Shown here: positions 29,154 through 29,681 of the stretch, piece after piece
How the letters are laid out: the number at the start of each line of letters is the position of its first letter
Numbering within the stretch: the stretch's first letter is position 1
NCBI GenBank assembly: GCA_964507325.1
Contig: CAZDQL010000080.1
Location: 1 to 29,681 of the forward strand
DNA from: CAZDQL01 sp964507325
GTDB lineage: Bacteria; Planctomycetota; UBA1135; GCA-002686595
DNA: 29,681 nucleotides
Direction of reading: 5' to 3'
Program-made: the position numbers and the translations under genes
Notes under the pieces: model-generated
What the model was told of the DNA's origin: nothing
Seen by the model: only the letters and a program-made list of their open reading frames with translations
Database searches by the model: none

Positions 29154-29681
29154 CTAGCGGACCCCGCCGCCGACGGCTTCGACGGGAGCATTCGGTGTCA
29201 GGACTCGGGCGCGCTCGACCTGGACCGCTCCCGGAACGCGTCCATCTGCCAGGTCGCTCACCTCCAGGTTGATCTCCAGCTTGACCTGGGCCTTGTTCTT
29301 CGAGTCGGCGCTCACCCACCTCCACCGCTTCAGCCAGCCGCGCTCGGTGAAGACCGTGGGCTGCGTCGCATCGTAGTCGCGCGGGGGATAGTTGAGACCG
29401 TCGTAGCTGCCCTGGAACGTCAGGGCGTACTTGCGGCGATGGAAGGCGAAGTAGTTGAACGTGTACGGAGCTTCGCCCTCGAGCTTCTTCTTGTCGTTCT
29501 CGTCCGCCACGCTGTCGATGTCGCACCAGCCGACACCGGGGAACCAGACCTCGTTCCAGGTGTGAACGGCTCCGGCGACGGCCCACTTGCTGCGGTCTTC
29601 GTAGAGCTGATCGTCGGGACTGCGTTCGACGATCAGTCCGCCGATGGCGCGCGTCGGGATTCCCTGCCTGCGAGCGATGGC
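29154..29681 (-). CDS. Transglutaminase-like protein, C-terminal part (cut by window edge)
   Basis: The frame is open from the right edge (29681) to TAG 29154-29156 and gives the last 175 residues. The start and the catalytic cysteine lie outside the window. Seen: ARRQGIPTRAIGGLIV, the strand pattern that follows the cysteine helix in transglutaminase-core domains; then GAVHTWNEVWFPGVGW with the catalytic histidine, and CDIDSV with the third catalytic residue (Asp). The remainder (about 75-175) is a basic, tryptophan-rich beta segment (YFAFHRRKYALTFQGSY, RGWLKRWRW) of unknown role. A GTG at 29510 inside the frame is not the start, because the catalytic block lies upstream of it. Bacterial members are mostly proteases or amide-bond enzymes. 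Confidence 0.82.
   Translation of the reverse strand, partial: AIARRQGIPTRAIGGLIVERSPDDQLYEDRSKWAVAGAVHTWNEVWFPGVGWCDIDSVADENDKKKLEGEAPYTFNYFAFHRRKYALTFQGSYDGLNYPPRDYDATQPTVFTERGWLKRWRWVSADSKNKAQVKLEINLEVSDLADGRVPGAVQVERARVLTPNAPVEAVGGGVR

Noticed and set aside
1..29681. tRNA, rRNA, CRISPR arrays, transposases, integrases or attachment sites
   Set aside because: None recognised on either strand; repeats seen are short palindromes or direct pairs only.

Overview
The window is a high-GC, densely coded bacterial segment with no rRNA, tRNA, CRISPR array, insertion sequence or phage gene that I can see. Several traits point to Planctomycetota or a similar large-genome, polysaccharide-degrading Gram-negative lineage (Acidobacteriota and Myxococcota are alternatives): an ECF sigma factor fused to a membrane anchor and carboxypeptidase-regulatory-like repeats, a Tat-exported FAD oxidoreductase, several lipoproteins and signal-peptide hydrolases, two SASA-type esterases and a paired M16 protease. 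This assignment is inference; no phylogenetic marker is present.

Layout. 0.2-4.6 kb holds general enzymes: a flavodoxin-fold quinone reductase (-), a secreted TPR/aspartic-protease-like protein (+), a membrane-anchored SRPBCC protein (-) and a zinc alcohol dehydrogenase (+). 4.6-15.7 kb is a continuous minus-strand block of three envelope-signalling modules. (1) A four-gene operon has a recognisable promoter: sigma-70-like HTH protein, TPR-like protein (ATGA overlap), a 52-residue secreted peptide with a perfect AGGAGG site, and a 1073-residue membrane-anchored beta-repeat protein. (2) A LiaF-like membrane protein, a LytS-type histidine kinase and a LytTR response regulator, preceded by a direct-repeat pair with LytTR-site geometry. 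(3) One polypeptide joins an ECF sigma factor, a membrane segment and five carboxypeptidase-regulatory-like repeats. 15.8-20.5 kb has a Tat FAD oxidoreductase (-) and a coupled M16 protease pair (+), one with the zinc site and one lipoprotein without it. 20.5-26.4 kb is a glycan cluster: a GH2 lipoprotein, divergent from one SASA esterase and followed by a second. 26.6-29.7 kb has a multidomain serine hydrolase and the C-terminal part of a transglutaminase-like protein cut by the window edge.

How it fits together. The most interesting part is the 4.6-15.7 kb block. Modules 1 and 3 look like split and fused versions of one idea: a sigma-factor-like protein linked to a long extracytoplasmic chain of Ig-like/CarboxypepD_reg-type repeats. 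Neither has an adjacent recognisable anti-sigma gene. Module 2, a LiaF-LytS-LytTR envelope-stress type system, sits between them. The glycan cluster (GH2 plus two esterases, all exported) probably acts on an acetylated polysaccharide outside the cytoplasmic membrane. Functions are assigned from motifs read by eye; no database search was possible.
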